56,559 nt of DNA from Cyclobacteriaceae bacterium. GTDB taxonomy: Bacteria; Bacteroidota; Bacteroidia; Cytophagales; Cyclobacteriaceae. The notes under the pieces were generated by a model. It was given only the letters and a program-made list of their open reading frames with translations, was not told the DNA's origin and did no database searches. A program made the translations under genes and the position numbers. Below, piece by piece: positions 32,077-41,884 of this stretch. Position 1 is the stretch's first letter. Each line of letters begins with the position of its first letter. Location: positions 1-56,559 of the forward strand of contig JALHRJ010000027.1 of NCBI GenBank assembly GCA_022841475.1, read 5' to 3'.

Positions 32077-33303
32077 ATGCGCGGCTATGCTTTTGCCCTT
32101 GCTATAATATTGCTTGGGCTTGCTTTTCATTCTATAGCGGATCCTACTCCCAAAGGTGAATACTTACAAAAAGGTTATTATATCGTAGTGGCCGCTTATC
32201 GTATAGGTCAGGAAAAATACATGGAGACCTATGTAAGTAAGTTGAACAAGTCAGGCCTTCATACCAAGTATGGCTATGATCTGGGTAGGAAGTTTTATTA
32301 TATCTACCTGGATTATTACACTGACTTTGATGAATCCATTCAGCAAATGTTAAAGACCCGGAAGGAGGGTGGATTTACCGATGCCTGGGTGCGGATCATG
32401 AAAGAAGGATACAATCCTGAACCTTTAGCGGAGTCAAAACCTGTTGAAGAACCTACGCAAGCACTCGTTACGGTATCGGAGCAGCAGGATGAAGCATTAA
32501 AAGTAGAGGAAATTGTTTCCGATCAGGTAGAAGTAAAGGTAGAAGAGCAAGCCAAAGAAAAACCAGTCTCAAAGGAGCCACCGCCTCTCAAAGAGGCAAA
32601 CGTGTTGCTGTACTTGTATAATCCAACTAACAGCGAACCCATTGAAGGGGAAGTAGACATTATTGATGGAGATGTTTCCAGGTTTATCAAGAAAGTAAAG
32701 GCTCATGAAGTGATTCCAATGACTGATCCGAAAAATAAATCAGGAAAGCTGACACTCATTGGTTCTTCTTTTGGATTCCGTAAAGTTCAGCATGATTTTG
32801 TGTTGTCAGAAGTTAACAAAGAAGATTTGCCTGATTACATAGAGTGGAGGGATGATCATTATGTGATAAAATTTGACCTCGCCCGTTTGCATAGGGGCGA
32901 TATAGAAACGCTTTATAATGTTTATTTTTTTAACGATGCAGCCGTGATGTTACCTGAGTCAAAGTATGAGCTGGATCGACTGCTTGAGTTTATGAATGCC
33001 AGTGACAAATATAAAATCTTGCTACATGGACACACGAATGGTAATGCGCGCGGAAAAATCATAACCATGGGTCCAAGTAAAAATTTCTTTGAACTTACCT
33101 CAGATGTTGTGGATGGCTCTGGTTCGGCCAAAGATCTATCTTACCAACGGGCCTTGGTTATCAAAGACTGGTTAGTGTTCAACAACATCAGTGCTGACCG
33201 CATTGATATAAAAGCGTGGGGCGGTAGCCGGATGATTCATGACAAACACAGTAACAATGCCCGAAGAAATGTGCGTGTTGAAGTAGAAGTGCTGGAAGAT
33301 TGA
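32077..33303 (+). CDS. OmpA-family protein with SPOR-like N-terminal domain
   Basis: 408 residues. Signal peptide about 1-21. Residues about 30-110 (GYYIVVAAYRIGQEKYMETY, then FYYIYLDYYTDF) look like a SPOR-type alpha/beta domain, which in other proteins binds denuded glycan strands. An acidic linker full of Glu/Pro/Val (about 115-185) follows. The C-terminal OmpA domain (about 300-405) contains YKILLHGHTNGNARG and HSNNARRNVRVEVE, the peptidoglycan-binding signature. It probably links the envelope to the cell wall. SPOR assignment is by pattern and less certain than OmpA. Confidence 0.82.
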   Translation: MRGYAFALAIILLGLAFHSIADPTPKGEYLQKGYYIVVAAYRIGQEKYMETYVSKLNKSGLHTKYGYDLGRKFYYIYLDYYTDFDESIQQMLKTRKEGGFTDAWVRIMKEGYNPEPLAESKPVEEPTQALVTVSEQQDEALKVEEIVSDQVEVKVEEQAKEKPVSKEPPPLKEANVLLYLYNPTNSEPIEGEVDIIDGDVSRFIKKVKAHEVIPMTDPKNKSGKLTLIGSSFGFRKVQHDFVLSEVNKEDLPDYIEWRDDHYVIKFDLARLHRGDIETLYNVYFFNDAAVMLPESKYELDRLLEFMNASDKYKILLHGHTNGNARGKIITMGPSKNFFELTSDVVDGSGSAKDLSYQRALVIKDWLVFNNISADRIDIKAWGGSRMIHDKHSNNARRNVRVEVEVLED

Positions 33304-33405
33304 TGACACAATATCCCTGAAGGTGTAATTTACTTCTTAATAGTTGCTTAACAATTTGGTAATCTCATTCCTTTTTGGAAATTTTCAGATTCTATTCTAA
33401 AAGGT

Positions 33406-34182
33406 ATGAAACGAGTCATCCGAAGTTTTTCTTTAATCATCAATTATAAGACCTTTGTCATTACTGCGCTGGCAGTAATCTCTACCTATCTGTGTTTTCG
33501 ATTTGGACTTACTGCTAAGTTTCCAGACATGTTGGTCGGTGTGGCCATTGTTTTTCCAGTAGTATTTTCTATTGGTTCTGCCTATACCCGAAGAGAAACA
33601 GCTTTGCAGCGATTTGCAGATTTCAAAGGACATTCGATCGCTATTTATTATGCAACCCGCGACTGGACAAGCAATAAAGATCATGATCTGCCAGCGAGGT
33701 CAAGACAAGTAATTTTTGAAATGATGAAACTCATGCGCGAAATGTTTAAGACAGCGCATGATCCTGAATGGAAAGAGAACGAAACTAAAATGTATCAATT
33801 ATTTTCAAGTCTTTCCCTGATCACGATGGAACTCAGAAATCAGGGCGTTCAAAGTGGAGAAATTTCCAGGGCGAGTCAGTATGTAAGCAAAATGATTATT
33901 GCTTTTGACAACATGAAGATCATTCATAACTATCGCACACCGGTTACGTTGCGAACCTACTCCAAAGTGTTCATTTATATTTTTCCAATTATTTATGGGC
34001 CTTATTTTGCCAGTACGGTTGGCGAATATTCACCTTCTCTGGAATATGTAATGCCCGTATTATATAGTTTTATTTTGGTGAGCCTTGATAATATTCAGGA
34101 TCATCTCGAAAATCCTTTTGATGATGTAGGCGAGGATGATATCTCCATTGACGCTGAAGAAACCACACAATTGCTGGCATAA
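33406..34182 (+). CDS. bestrophin-like membrane protein
   Basis: 258 residues with two hydrophobic segments near the N-terminus (about 15-55) and two near residues 185-225. YRTPVTLRTYSKVFIYIFP and SLDNIQDHLENPFDDVGEDDI match the bestrophin/UPF0187 pattern, including the acidic C-terminal cluster that binds Ca2+ in animal bestrophins. Bestrophins form pentameric anion channels; bacterial members conduct cations or anions. The similarity is by pattern and the protein is shorter than classical bestrophins. No operon partner is evident. Confidence 0.75.
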   Translation: MKRVIRSFSLIINYKTFVITALAVISTYLCFRFGLTAKFPDMLVGVAIVFPVVFSIGSAYTRRETALQRFADFKGHSIAIYYATRDWTSNKDHDLPARSRQVIFEMMKLMREMFKTAHDPEWKENETKMYQLFSSLSLITMELRNQGVQSGEISRASQYVSKMIIAFDNMKIIHNYRTPVTLRTYSKVFIYIFPIIYGPYFASTVGEYSPSLEYVMPVLYSFILVSLDNIQDHLENPFDDVGEDDISIDAEETTQLLA

Positions 34183-34243
34183 TTCTTAATCAACAAAACA
34201 GAAGTCTTTTTTGGGTGAGCGTCTGAATGTTAACTTCAGATAG

Positions 34244-35164
34244 TCATTGGCAATCTTTTGTAAAGGCTTCAGCTTCAGCATAGCCTAGGTCCCATGCTTT
34301 TTTAAAGTCTTCGCAAGCTCCCTTTTTATCATTCAGATTTTTTCGCGCTGCCCCACGTCCAAAGTAGGCAAGATCATAATTGGTATCAAGTTCCAGTGCC
34401 TTATTATAATCTTCAAGCGCTTCTTGTGAACGATCTAAATTATCTTTTGCATCGCCTCGGAAAACGTAAGCTTTTGCAAAGGTGGGATCAAGCTCTATTG
34501 CTTTTGTAAAATCGTCAATAGACTTTAGGTAGTCGGCTAGCATGTAATAAGAATCTCCACGATCCATGTAGGATTTAACATCCTCAGGGTCCAATTCGAT
34601 GGCCCGATTATAATGCGGTATCGCTGCGTTGTAGTCCTTCTCTTCGAACTTTAAATAACCCAATCCGAAATAGGCACTTGCCAAGGAAGGATCAATCGAA
34701 ATTGCCTTTTCAAAATCGGCTTGCGCCAGCGCAGGTTTTGTTGTTAAAACATAAGCGTCACCTCTACCTGCATAGGCAATTGCCAGGTTGTTATTTTTAT
34801 CAATGGAAGTTGTATAATTTTCGATGGCCGCATCATATAACTCCTTGTTGTAATAGCAATCTGCTAAATCTGAATAGATGCTTGCAAGTTCGTTTTCGTT
34901 GTCATTATTTTTTGGCCAATATTCGATGGACTTAGTATAGTCGGCCATGGCACCTTCATAATCATGTAGATTATAACGGGCACTACCTCGGGTAGCAAAC
35001 GCGGAGGCGTTCTCTGGATTTTCTACCAGAGCAGAATCGAAATAGGCAATTGCATTTTTATAGTCCTTTTTATCGAAGGCAATTTTACCCTGATTGAAAT
35101 AATCTTTTCCGCTGCAGGCTAGTAGAATACAACCTGGCAATATAAACGCAATCAGGTTTTTCAT
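34244..35164 (-). CDS. TPR-repeat lipoprotein
   Basis: 306 residues with lipobox LLAC (Cys17). Almost all of the mature chain is tandem tetratricopeptide repeats, about eight, each with the W/L-G-Y-A-F-A-P-type spacing (for example IDPSLASAYFGLGYLKFEEK, AYVFRGDAKDNLDRSQEAL). TPR superhelices are protein-binding scaffolds, and here the lipid anchor would place it in the inner or outer membrane facing the periplasm. It starts 8 bp after the aspS stop and is almost certainly cotranscribed with it. Confidence 0.9.
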   Translation of the reverse strand: MKNLIAFILPGCILLACSGKDYFNQGKIAFDKKDYKNAIAYFDSALVENPENASAFATRGSARYNLHDYEGAMADYTKSIEYWPKNNDNENELASIYSDLADCYYNKELYDAAIENYTTSIDKNNNLAIAYAGRGDAYVLTTKPALAQADFEKAISIDPSLASAYFGLGYLKFEEKDYNAAIPHYNRAIELDPEDVKSYMDRGDSYYMLADYLKSIDDFTKAIELDPTFAKAYVFRGDAKDNLDRSQEALEDYNKALELDTNYDLAYFGRGAARKNLNDKKGACEDFKKAWDLGYAEAEAFTKDCQ

Positions 35165-35172
35165 GCGATAGC

Positions 35173-36951
35173 TTATTTTTTTAAATCATTGACTGAAATA
35201 CTTAGTTCCTTCAATTGTTCTTGTGAAATCGTTGATGGTGTATCAATCATCATATCCCTACCCGAATTATTTTTAGGGAAGGCGATAAAGTCCCTAATGG
35301 AATCAGCGCCACCGAACAACGAACACAAACGGTCAAAGCCAAAGGCAATACCTCCGTGGGGAGGAGCACCGAATTCAAAGGCATCCATTAAAAAGCCAAA
35401 TTGTTTTTTAGCCTCCTCATCACTGAAGCCAAGTTTGGTAAACATTAATTGTTGCGTTGCCCGGTCATGAATACGAATTGAACCACCGCCCACTTCGGTT
35501 CCATTGATTACCATGTCGTAAGCATTAGCGCGCACTTTTCCTGGATCGCTATCCAGCAACGACAAATCTCCGGGCTTCGGAGATGTGAAGGGATGGTGCA
35601 TGGCGTGCCAACGACCTGCCTGTCCGGTAGGCAGGTTGGTCTCTTCATTCCATTCCAACAAAGGAAAGTCAACCACCCATAAGGCGGAAAATTTATTTTT
35701 GTCGCGCAAGCCCAGCAGGTCGCCCATTTTTAGTCGTAATTCACCAAGTGCCTTTTGGGTTTTTGCTTTTTCACCCGAGAGAATTAATAATAGATCTCCG
35801 GGTTGTGCATCAAAATGCGATGCCCATTTTTTTAAATCATCGGCCGAATAAAATTTATCAACGGAGGACTTGAATGTGCCATCTGATTTACATTGAACAT
35901 ACACCAGGCCTTTGGCTCCGATCTGGGGTTTTTTGACAAACTCAGTAAGTTCATCTAATTGTTTGCGTGTGTACTCGGCACACCCTGTTGCACAAATGCC
36001 AGCTACAAGTTCCGCACCATCAAAAACCGGAAAGCCTTTCCCCTGAGCCACTGAGGTCAACTCTTTAAATTTCATTTCAAAGCGCGTGTCCGGTTTGTCG
36101 GAGCCATAAAAGTTCATGGCATCGGCATAGGTCATGTGGGGTACGGATGGCATATCAATACCCTTTACATGTTTAAATAGATGCCTCACCAATCCCTCAA
36201 AAGTATGCAGGATGTCTTCCTGCGTGATGAAGGCCATTTCGCAGTCAATCTGAGTAAACTCCGGTTGACGATCAGCACGTAGATCCTCATCGCGAAAACA
36301 TTTTACAATCTGATAGTAGCGATCGAAGCCGGAAACCATCAACAGCTGTTTAAAGGTTTGTGGCGATTGCGGCAGGGCATAAAATTCTCCTGGATTCATC
36401 CGTGAAGGAACAACAAAATCGCGGGCACCTTCGGGTGTAGACTTGATCAATACCGGAGTTTCTACTTCAATAAAATTCAAACCATCGAGGTAGATGCGGG
36501 TTTGTTGAGCCATCTTGTGACGCAACATTAAATTTTCGCGCACTGAATTTCTCCTCAGATCGAGGTATCGATATTTCATTCTCAGATCATCACCGCCATC
36601 CGTATTTTCTTCGATTGTAAAAGGAGGAACCTTGGATGAATTGAGAATTTCTATCGAGGTAATTTTAATCTCAATGTCTCCGGTGGCTAATTTATCATTC
36701 TTCGAAATTCGTTCTACTACTATGCCTTGCACTTTCAAAACGAACTCACGGCCTATTCCCCGGGCAGCGGTTAGCACAGATGCATCGGTTTTTCCTTCTT
36801 CTAAAAATAATTGTGTAATGCCATATCTGTCGCGCAGATCAATCCACAGTAAACTTCCCTTATCGCGGGTCCGTTGCACCCAGCCAGTTAAGGATACAGT
36901 CTTATTTACATCGCTTATTCGCAGCTCACCACATGTATGGGTTCTTAACAT
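35173..36951 (-). CDS. aspS: aspartyl-tRNA synthetase, bacterial type with GAD domain
   Basis: 592 residues, the bacterial length. The N-terminal OB-fold anticodon-binding domain covers about 1-105 ([25 protein letters not shown]), followed by the class II catalytic core with motif 2 [18 protein letters not shown], the GAD insertion at about 290-400, and motif 3 GIAFGFDRL. It charges tRNA-Asp with Asp. Between FPLLEWNEE and WHAMHHPF, residues about 438-447 read NLPTGQAGR, encoded by a palindromic repeat that is not part of the normal family sequence. Everything else is intact, so the enzyme is probably active. TPR lipoprotein gene follows 8 bp downstream. Confidence 0.95.
   Translation of the reverse strand: MLRTHTCGELRISDVNKTVSLTGWVQRTRDKGSLLWIDLRDRYGITQLFLEEGKTDASVLTAARGIGREFVLKVQGIVVERISKNDKLATGDIEIKITSIEILNSSKVPPFTIEENTDGGDDLRMKYRYLDLRRNSVRENLMLRHKMAQQTRIYLDGLNFIEVETPVLIKSTPEGARDFVVPSRMNPGEFYALPQSPQTFKQLLMVSGFDRYYQIVKCFRDEDLRADRQPEFTQIDCEMAFITQEDILHTFEGLVRHLFKHVKGIDMPSVPHMTYADAMNFYGSDKPDTRFEMKFKELTSVAQGKGFPVFDGAELVAGICATGCAEYTRKQLDELTEFVKKPQIGAKGLVYVQCKSDGTFKSSVDKFYSADDLKKWASHFDAQPGDLLLILSGEKAKTQKALGELRLKMGDLLGLRDKNKFSALWVVDFPLLEWNEETNLPTGQAGRWHAMHHPFTSPKPGDLSLLDSDPGKVRANAYDMVINGTEVGGGSIRIHDRATQQLMFTKLGFSDEEAKKQFGFLMDAFEFGAPPHGGIAFGFDRLCSLFGGADSIRDFIAFPKNNSGRDMMIDTPSTISQEQLKELSISVNDLKK
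35614..35636 (-). repeat. in-frame palindromic repeat inserted in aspS
   Basis: 8-bp arms ACCTGCCT (35614-35621) and AGGCAGGT (35629-35636) flank a GTCCGGT centre. Read on the coding strand it gives LPTGQAG. Arms of the same type (CCTGCCT/AGGCAGG) occur inside the MITE at 19789-19822. Confidence 0.75.
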
Positions 36952-37038
36952 ATTAAAATCCTTAAATTTGAGGGTCGCAAATTAATAAAGGTTGTACGTT
37001 ATACCTGCTTATCGGGTCATTTTCGTTAAAGAACTGCT

Positions 37039-37587
37039 ATGAAGAATATCATCATTTTCCTGTCGATTGTTAGTCTGTTTGGGTTTGCCCCGGATAAACT
37101 GATTAAAACCAAAGTTGCCGAAGGTATCACCATTTCATTGCCACCCGAACTGGCACCGATGACTATAGATGATATTGTGCAACGATACCCCTCCGTTCGT
37201 GCCCCGCTGGCTGCTTATACTGATCTGAATCGTACCCTTGATTTTAGTGTGAATATTTCGGCCACCCAATGGCCTGATGCAAACCTGGAGATTGCGCAAA
37301 AATTTTTCAAAGCAAGTTTCAGCAGTTTCTATGATCGCATTGATATGATTGATGAGGGCATTCATGATGTACATAAAAAGAAGCTTGTTTATTTTGAATT
37401 TGAGTCCCGTGTAAACGGAAATAAAATGACGCTGGGTGAACAGCAGCCTGTGTTTCGGTATACTTACATACAGTATCTGATAGAACCCAATCGCACCCTG
37501 GTGTTTACCTTTAATTGTCCGAAATCTTCGAAGGAAGATTGGCAAGAGACCGTACGGGCTATGATGAAAACTGTACGGATCAAATAA
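37039..37587 (+). CDS. secreted hypothetical protein
   Basis: 182 residues with a signal peptide of about 16-18 residues (FGFAPDK after a hydrophobic run). The mature part has mixed alpha/beta wording, with alternating hydrophobic strands near the C-terminus (YTYIQYLIEPNRTLVFTFNCP) and no catalytic motif. I do not recognise the family. It is divergent from aspS and ends 18 bp before tadA, so these two probably form an operon. Confidence 0.8.
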   Translation: MKNIIIFLSIVSLFGFAPDKLIKTKVAEGITISLPPELAPMTIDDIVQRYPSVRAPLAAYTDLNRTLDFSVNISATQWPDANLEIAQKFFKASFSSFYDRIDMIDEGIHDVHKKKLVYFEFESRVNGNKMTLGEQQPVFRYTYIQYLIEPNRTLVFTFNCPKSSKEDWQETVRAMMKTVRIK

Positions 37588-37605
37588 ATATACATTCCCG
37601 CACGT

Positions 37606-38049
37606 ATGGATTTATATACTGACGAATATTTCATGCGTGAAGCACTCAAAGAAGCACGAAAAGCTTTTGATGCAGGCGAAGTGCCGGTTGGTGCGGTGGT
37701 AGTTTGTCAAAACAAAATAATAGGCAGGGCCCACAATCAAACGGAACAATTGACTGACTCCACGGCCCATGCTGAAATGCTGGCCATTACAGCGGCATCC
37801 AATTTCTTAGGCTCAAAATATTTGAATGAATGTACTTTGTATGTAACGCTTGAGCCGTGCGTTATGTGTGCGGGTGCATTGCATTGGGTGCAGTTGCAGC
37901 AACTTGTGTTTGGCGCTAGTGATGTGCAGCGAGGATATTCGCTGATTCAAAGCCCGTTGTTACATCCTAAAACTTTAGTTAAAAAAGGAGTAGGGGTGGC
38001 TGAAAGCAAAGAGTTACTCAATCAGTTCTTTAAAAAACTTAGAGAGTAA
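37606..38049 (+). CDS. tadA: tRNA-specific adenosine deaminase
   Basis: 147 residues, the normal size. The cytidine-deaminase-like zinc site is complete: HAEMLAI (about 55-61, His ligand and proton-shuttle Glu) and PCVMC (about 84-88, two Cys ligands), with GALHWVQLQQLVFGASD after it. TadA converts the wobble adenosine of tRNA-Arg(ACG) to inosine in the cytoplasm. Guanine deaminase-like relatives are possible but the size and N-terminus (EYFMREALKEARKAFDAGEVPVGAV) fit TadA best. Confidence 0.9.
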   Translation: MDLYTDEYFMREALKEARKAFDAGEVPVGAVVVCQNKIIGRAHNQTEQLTDSTAHAEMLAITAASNFLGSKYLNECTLYVTLEPCVMCAGALHWVQLQQLVFGASDVQRGYSLIQSPLLHPKTLVKKGVGVAESKELLNQFFKKLRE

Positions 38050-38073
38050 CTCTTTGATGTAAATGGGTAATGA

Positions 38074-38301
38074 CTAAGCTTCTTTTGCTTTTTTTGCCTT
38101 GGCCTTATCGTCTACTTTTTTACCATTTTTATGCTCGCCCATCAAAATGACATCTTTGGTCATTTCATATTGCTTGGCAGCCTGCATCATAGCCTGGTGG
38201 CTGTCGCGAATTAAAATTGTACCCGATTTTGCGCCTTTGTTGCGAACTTCAAGCCAAAATCCGTCTTTTTTCTTTTTAGGTAATACAGGAGGTCTTCCCA
38301 T
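38074..38301 (-). CDS. small basic conserved-looking protein
   Basis: 75 residues, strongly basic, with a Lys/Ala tail (KKVDDKAKAKKAKEA) and MGRPPVLPKKKKDGFWLEV at the N-terminus. The middle (KSGTILIRDSHQAMMQAAKQYEMTK) looks like a folded beta-alpha unit. The base composition and Lys-rich ends suggest a nucleic-acid-contacting protein, but no function can be assigned. It is convergent with tadA. Confidence 0.75.
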   Translation of the reverse strand: MGRPPVLPKKKKDGFWLEVRNKGAKSGTILIRDSHQAMMQAAKQYEMTKDVILMGEHKNGKKVDDKAKAKKAKEA

Positions 38302-38432
38302 GATTTTATTGTGTTTTAGCGTTTATCAGGCTTATTAGGCCTATGGATTAAACTATTGAACCGGTGTTTTGGTTCAGAAGCCGCGAATATACCAAATTTT
38401 GGGCAAAACCCCATGCTTGAGTTTAAAGCAGC

Positions 38433-39074
38433 CTAAAGGAGGTAGGATGGGATAGCAATGTCTGACTTTAGAGCCGGATCAGGAATTACTGCTTTGCGTT
38501 CGAGTTTAACAGGTTGAACTCCAGCCCAGATATTTAAATCATAATCTTCCTCATCGTCTTTGGGCGGTCCCACTCTGATTTTAGCAGAAGCTTCTTTGAT
38601 TTCCATAGAAAGAACCATGGTTGCTTTCCATTCTCCTTCGGTAGGCTTTCTTATATCGGCCCATCGGCCAGGGCACATTTTTTCGGTGAAAACTTCCAAC
38701 GCCTGGTACAGTTCTGTTGTGTCTGTAACTAATTCCGGCACACCGAAAATAACTACGGATCGATAATTAACGGAATGATGAAACGCTGATCTTGCCAGGA
38801 CCATTCCATCCAAAAGTGTAATGCTTATACACACTGGTTGTTTTTTATCTCGCAATTCGCGCATATAAAAACTACCTACCGACCCGTGGATATAAATTTT
38901 ATTTCCGATCCGGCAGAAGCCGGTAGGAATTTGAAACGGTTGGTTGTCTTTGCAGTAAGCAAGGGTGCAAACCAATGCTTCATCTAAAATAGAATAAACA
39001 GTTTCTTTGTCATACGAGCCACGTTTTGCAAGTCGCGTGATTTCAGTTTTGTCGGTGATGGGAAATGAACTCAT
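38433..39074 (-). CDS. pyridoxamine 5'-phosphate oxidase-like split-barrel flavoprotein
   Basis: 213 residues. ILDEALVCTLAYCKDNQPFQIPTGFCRIGNKIYIHGSVGS (about 28-67) is the split-barrel FMN-binding fold of the PNPOx-like/NimA family, and HHSVNYRSVVIFG plus the C-terminal GEWKATMVLSMEIKEASAKIR complete it. Such proteins bind FMN or F420 or haem; some reduce nitroimidazoles. The exact reaction cannot be told. It stands alone on the minus strand. Confidence 0.85.
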   Translation of the reverse strand: MSSFPITDKTEITRLAKRGSYDKETVYSILDEALVCTLAYCKDNQPFQIPTGFCRIGNKIYIHGSVGSFYMRELRDKKQPVCISITLLDGMVLARSAFHHSVNYRSVVIFGVPELVTDTTELYQALEVFTEKMCPGRWADIRKPTEGEWKATMVLSMEIKEASAKIRVGPPKDDEEDYDLNIWAGVQPVKLERKAVIPDPALKSDIAIPSYLL

Positions 39075-39155
39075 CGTTGATTATTTAATTTTGATTGTTG
39101 CAACATAGTTGATATGTCTGCCTTGACGTTCTCGAAGACTATTAGATGTAACATA

Positions 39156-40154
39156 CTAGTTGATCTGTAAAATAATTTTTCCAAACTGATCGCCACTTTC
39201 CATTCGTTGTATGGCCTCGTTTATATTTTCCAATGGATAAACTTTATCAATAACAGGTTTGATATTTCTGCTTTCCAGCAAATCGAGCATCGACATAAAT
39301 TCATCGCGCGTACCCATGGTAGTGCCATGAATGGAAATTTGCTTCCAGTATAAGAGTCGGGTAGGAAGATCAGGAATGTTTCCGGCCGTGCGACCGAAAA
39401 TTGCGATGCGTCCTCCGGGCACCATGATTTCAGGAAGTTGAGAAAACTGCGGTCCACCTGCACTATCAATTACAATATCAAATCCACCCGATTCTTTTAA
39501 AGCCTTCTGTGTCCACTCTGGATCTTTGTAATTAAATCCATTGATAGCTCCCATGGATTTGGCCTTCTGAATTTTTTCATCTGAACCGGAAGTGACGTAA
39601 ACCCGCGCCTGGTAAGCAAGAGCAAATTGAAAGGCCCAAAGTGCAGCACCACCACCAATACCAGTGATCAGGACTTTTTCTTTAGACCGCAACCGTGCTT
39701 TTGAAAACAAGGCTCGATAGGCAGTTAATCCGGACAGAGGAACGGCTGCTGATTCAAGCATGGAAAGATGCTCAGGTTTTTCAAAGACTTGTTTTTTAGA
39801 AATTGTGATATAATCGCTAAAAGTTCCGGCATCAGGAAATCCGAGTATTTTGAATGAATCTCCCTGCACAATGGGATTGTTGCCCCAATTTAAACTTGGG
39901 TTGATCACCACTTCCATTCCAATTAAAAGAGGATCGGCATCTTCACCCGCGTTTTCAATAATCCCGCTCCCGTCCGAGCCGAGTACAATTCCTTCTGGCA
40001 CCGGTGAGTTTTGCTCTGCATGAATCCAAAGGTCGCGATGGTTGAGTGCTGCGTTATGCAGGCGCACCAAAACCTGATCTTTCACAGGCTTTGGTTTCTT
40101 TATCTCCCGAACCTGAAGAGGTTGTTTGTTGCTTGTAAAAAATGCAGCCCGCAT
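39156..40154 (-). CDS. MDR-family zinc-independent oxidoreductase (quinone reductase-like)
   Basis: 332 residues. The GroES-like N-terminus (KPVKDQVLVRLHNAALNHRDLWI) and the nucleotide-binding Rossmann segment LITGIGGGAALWAFQFAL (about 155-172) place it in the medium-chain dehydrogenase/reductase superfamily. The usual catalytic-zinc Cys/His set is missing, as in quinone oxidoreductases and enoyl reductases. NAD(P)H-dependent reduction of a quinone or enoyl compound is likely but the substrate is unknown. It ends 4 bp after the ilvE gene on the same strand, an operon. Confidence 0.88.
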   Translation of the reverse strand: MRAAFFTSNKQPLQVREIKKPKPVKDQVLVRLHNAALNHRDLWIHAEQNSPVPEGIVLGSDGSGIIENAGEDADPLLIGMEVVINPSLNWGNNPIVQGDSFKILGFPDAGTFSDYITISKKQVFEKPEHLSMLESAAVPLSGLTAYRALFSKARLRSKEKVLITGIGGGAALWAFQFALAYQARVYVTSGSDEKIQKAKSMGAINGFNYKDPEWTQKALKESGGFDIVIDSAGGPQFSQLPEIMVPGGRIAIFGRTAGNIPDLPTRLLYWKQISIHGTTMGTRDEFMSMLDLLESRNIKPVIDKVYPLENINEAIQRMESGDQFGKIILQIN

Positions 40155-40158
40155 CGAA

Positions 40159-41232
40159 TTATTTCATGGGAACCCTGTAATTCCAATTATGCACATCGGG
40201 CTCAGTACCCATTCGAATATTATGCAGCTTTTTCTTTACGCGCTGCTGAAAACTTGAGTTGCTATCGGCCGGCAATGAATAATCTTTTCCACCGATGTTA
40301 ATGACGGCAATGGTAGATACAACAGCTGCCGTGCCCACACCAAATGCCTCGGTGAGCGTACCATTTTCAAAACCTTCTTTTATTTCGGCTACACTTATTT
40401 TTCGTTCTTCTTTGGGCATGCCCATGTCATCAGCCAATGTCAGGATGGAGTTACGCGTTACACCATCTAGAATAGAGGTAGTAAGTTTGGGTGTCACCAG
40501 TTTCCCATTGAGGACAAACATTACGTTCATGGCACCTGATTCATCAATATACTTATGATCGTGTGCATCCGTCCAAAGTACCTGATCGAAGCCTTGTTGT
40601 TTGGCTAATTGCGTAGGATAAAAAGCGCCACCATAATTACCGGCACATTTTGCAAAACCTGCTCCACCCTCGGCTGCGCGCACATACGTTTCTTCTACTT
40701 TTACCCTTACAGGTTTTGCAAAGTAAGGTCCCACCGGACTTGTAAGAACCACAAACTTATATTCATCTGAAATCTTAACACCTAATCGGGATTCCGTAGC
40801 GAAAACTACGGGTCTCAGGTAGAGTGCTGATCCTTCCGAATCCGGAACCCAACTCGCATCAGTTGCAACAAGGGCACTTAAACTTTGGATAAACATTTCT
40901 TCGCTAATGGCCGGCATACACATCCTATCTAAAGAACGTAACAGTCGTTGATGATGGCGTTGTGCACGAAAGATGTTAATCTCTCCGTTTTTATTTTTAA
41001 AAGCTTTCATGCCTTCAAAAATTGACTGGCCATAGTGAAGTGCGAGAATAGCAGGTGTCATGGCTAGTTCCCCGAATGGCAAAATTTTAGGTTCATGCCA
41101 TTTACCGTTATCATAATCCGCTACCAGCATGTGGTCGGATATATAATTTCCAAAGCCAAGGTTATTGAAATCAACCGATGAGATGCGAGACATAACGATG
41201 CGCTCAACAGGGATAGCAGGAGTAGTAGTCAT
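40159..41232 (-). CDS. ilvE: branched-chain amino acid aminotransferase
   Basis: 357 residues, the length of the larger class IV (BCAT-II) enzymes. PLP-binding Lys195 lies in GFAKCAGNYG; YLRPVVFATESRLGV and DGVTRNSILTLADDMG supply the usual phosphate and substrate contacts. It makes or degrades Leu, Ile and Val by transamination with glutamate in the cytoplasm. Upstream of the MDR oxidoreductase gene with a 4-bp gap, so the two are cotranscribed. Confidence 0.93.
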   Translation of the reverse strand: MTTTPAIPVERIVMSRISSVDFNNLGFGNYISDHMLVADYDNGKWHEPKILPFGELAMTPAILALHYGQSIFEGMKAFKNKNGEINIFRAQRHHQRLLRSLDRMCMPAISEEMFIQSLSALVATDASWVPDSEGSALYLRPVVFATESRLGVKISDEYKFVVLTSPVGPYFAKPVRVKVEETYVRAAEGGAGFAKCAGNYGGAFYPTQLAKQQGFDQVLWTDAHDHKYIDESGAMNVMFVLNGKLVTPKLTTSILDGVTRNSILTLADDMGMPKEERKISVAEIKEGFENGTLTEAFGVGTAAVVSTIAVINIGGKDYSLPADSNSSFQQRVKKKLHNIRMGTEPDVHNWNYRVPMK

Positions 41233-41318
41233 GAGTGTTTTGATTTTGGCGGAAGGTATAAATATTTCTTTTTAATAGACAATGAACAACCGTTTTTTAT
41301 ATCACTCGTGCGGGAAGT

Positions 41319-41762
41319 CTAATCAACTAATCTGCGGTGATAATTAACTTGTCCCAGATGATAACTTAGGTGCGCAGTCAGATGAACCAAAAAAAATTCT
41401 GTTGAAGTCTTTTCTTTTAATACAATCAACGGATAATCTTCAAGAAGAAATTCTTCCTTAAGATTTGGCAAGACCTGGTTAACCATGGCAATGGTCGCTT
41501 CAATTTTTTTGATGAGTTCACTTTTAGGGATGTTCTTTAAAGCGAATTCTGCCTCACGATCTCTTCGATAACCCGTATGGCCAAGGGTTGCACCAATATA
41601 CAAGTTTAAGTTTCCAACTAAATGCAGACACAGATTTCCAGCCGGGTTGGCAATATTCTTTTCGATGCGCCATAGATTCGATTCATCTTTATAGGATTCT
41701 ATTTCCAATTTTAACTTTTGAAGATCGCGTGTAATTATTGAGCTAAGTACGGTAGTCAGCAT
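41319..41762 (-). CDS. DinB/DUF1572-family protein
   Basis: 147 residues, a four-helix bundle. Three candidate metal-ligand His residues occur: LCLHLVGNL (about 44-52), and the pair in HLTAHLSYHLGQVNYHRR near the C-terminus. Members are thiol-S-transferase-like or metal-binding proteins of uncertain role. Cytoplasmic. It lies between ilvE and the DUF2911 gene on the same strand; the terminator at 41840-41860 separates it from the latter. Confidence 0.85.
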   Translation of the reverse strand: MLTTVLSSIITRDLQKLKLEIESYKDESNLWRIEKNIANPAGNLCLHLVGNLNLYIGATLGHTGYRRDREAEFALKNIPKSELIKKIEATIAMVNQVLPNLKEEFLLEDYPLIVLKEKTSTEFFLVHLTAHLSYHLGQVNYHRRLVD

Positions 41763-41839
41763 GGCTATATTAGTGGATGTTTTATAAATTTATTAATTCT
41801 CAATTACAGGTCATTCTAGTTGAGATGGTAAAAACAAAA

Positions 41840-41860
41840 GAAGCCGGGGTCTCCGGCTTC
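41840..41860 (-). terminator. rho-independent terminator after the DUF2911 gene
   Basis: GAAGCCGG (41840-41847) pairs with CCGGCTTC (41853-41860) around a 5-nt loop; on the minus strand the stem is followed by TTTTGTTTTT. Confidence 0.85.
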
Positions 41861-41884
41861 CTTTTTATGAGAAATGTAAGCCGG

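Noticed and set aside
38358..38375. GAACC/GGTTC inverted repeat near the small basic protein gene
   Set aside because: Only 5-bp arms; similarity to the palindrome at 16681 is partial and likely chance.
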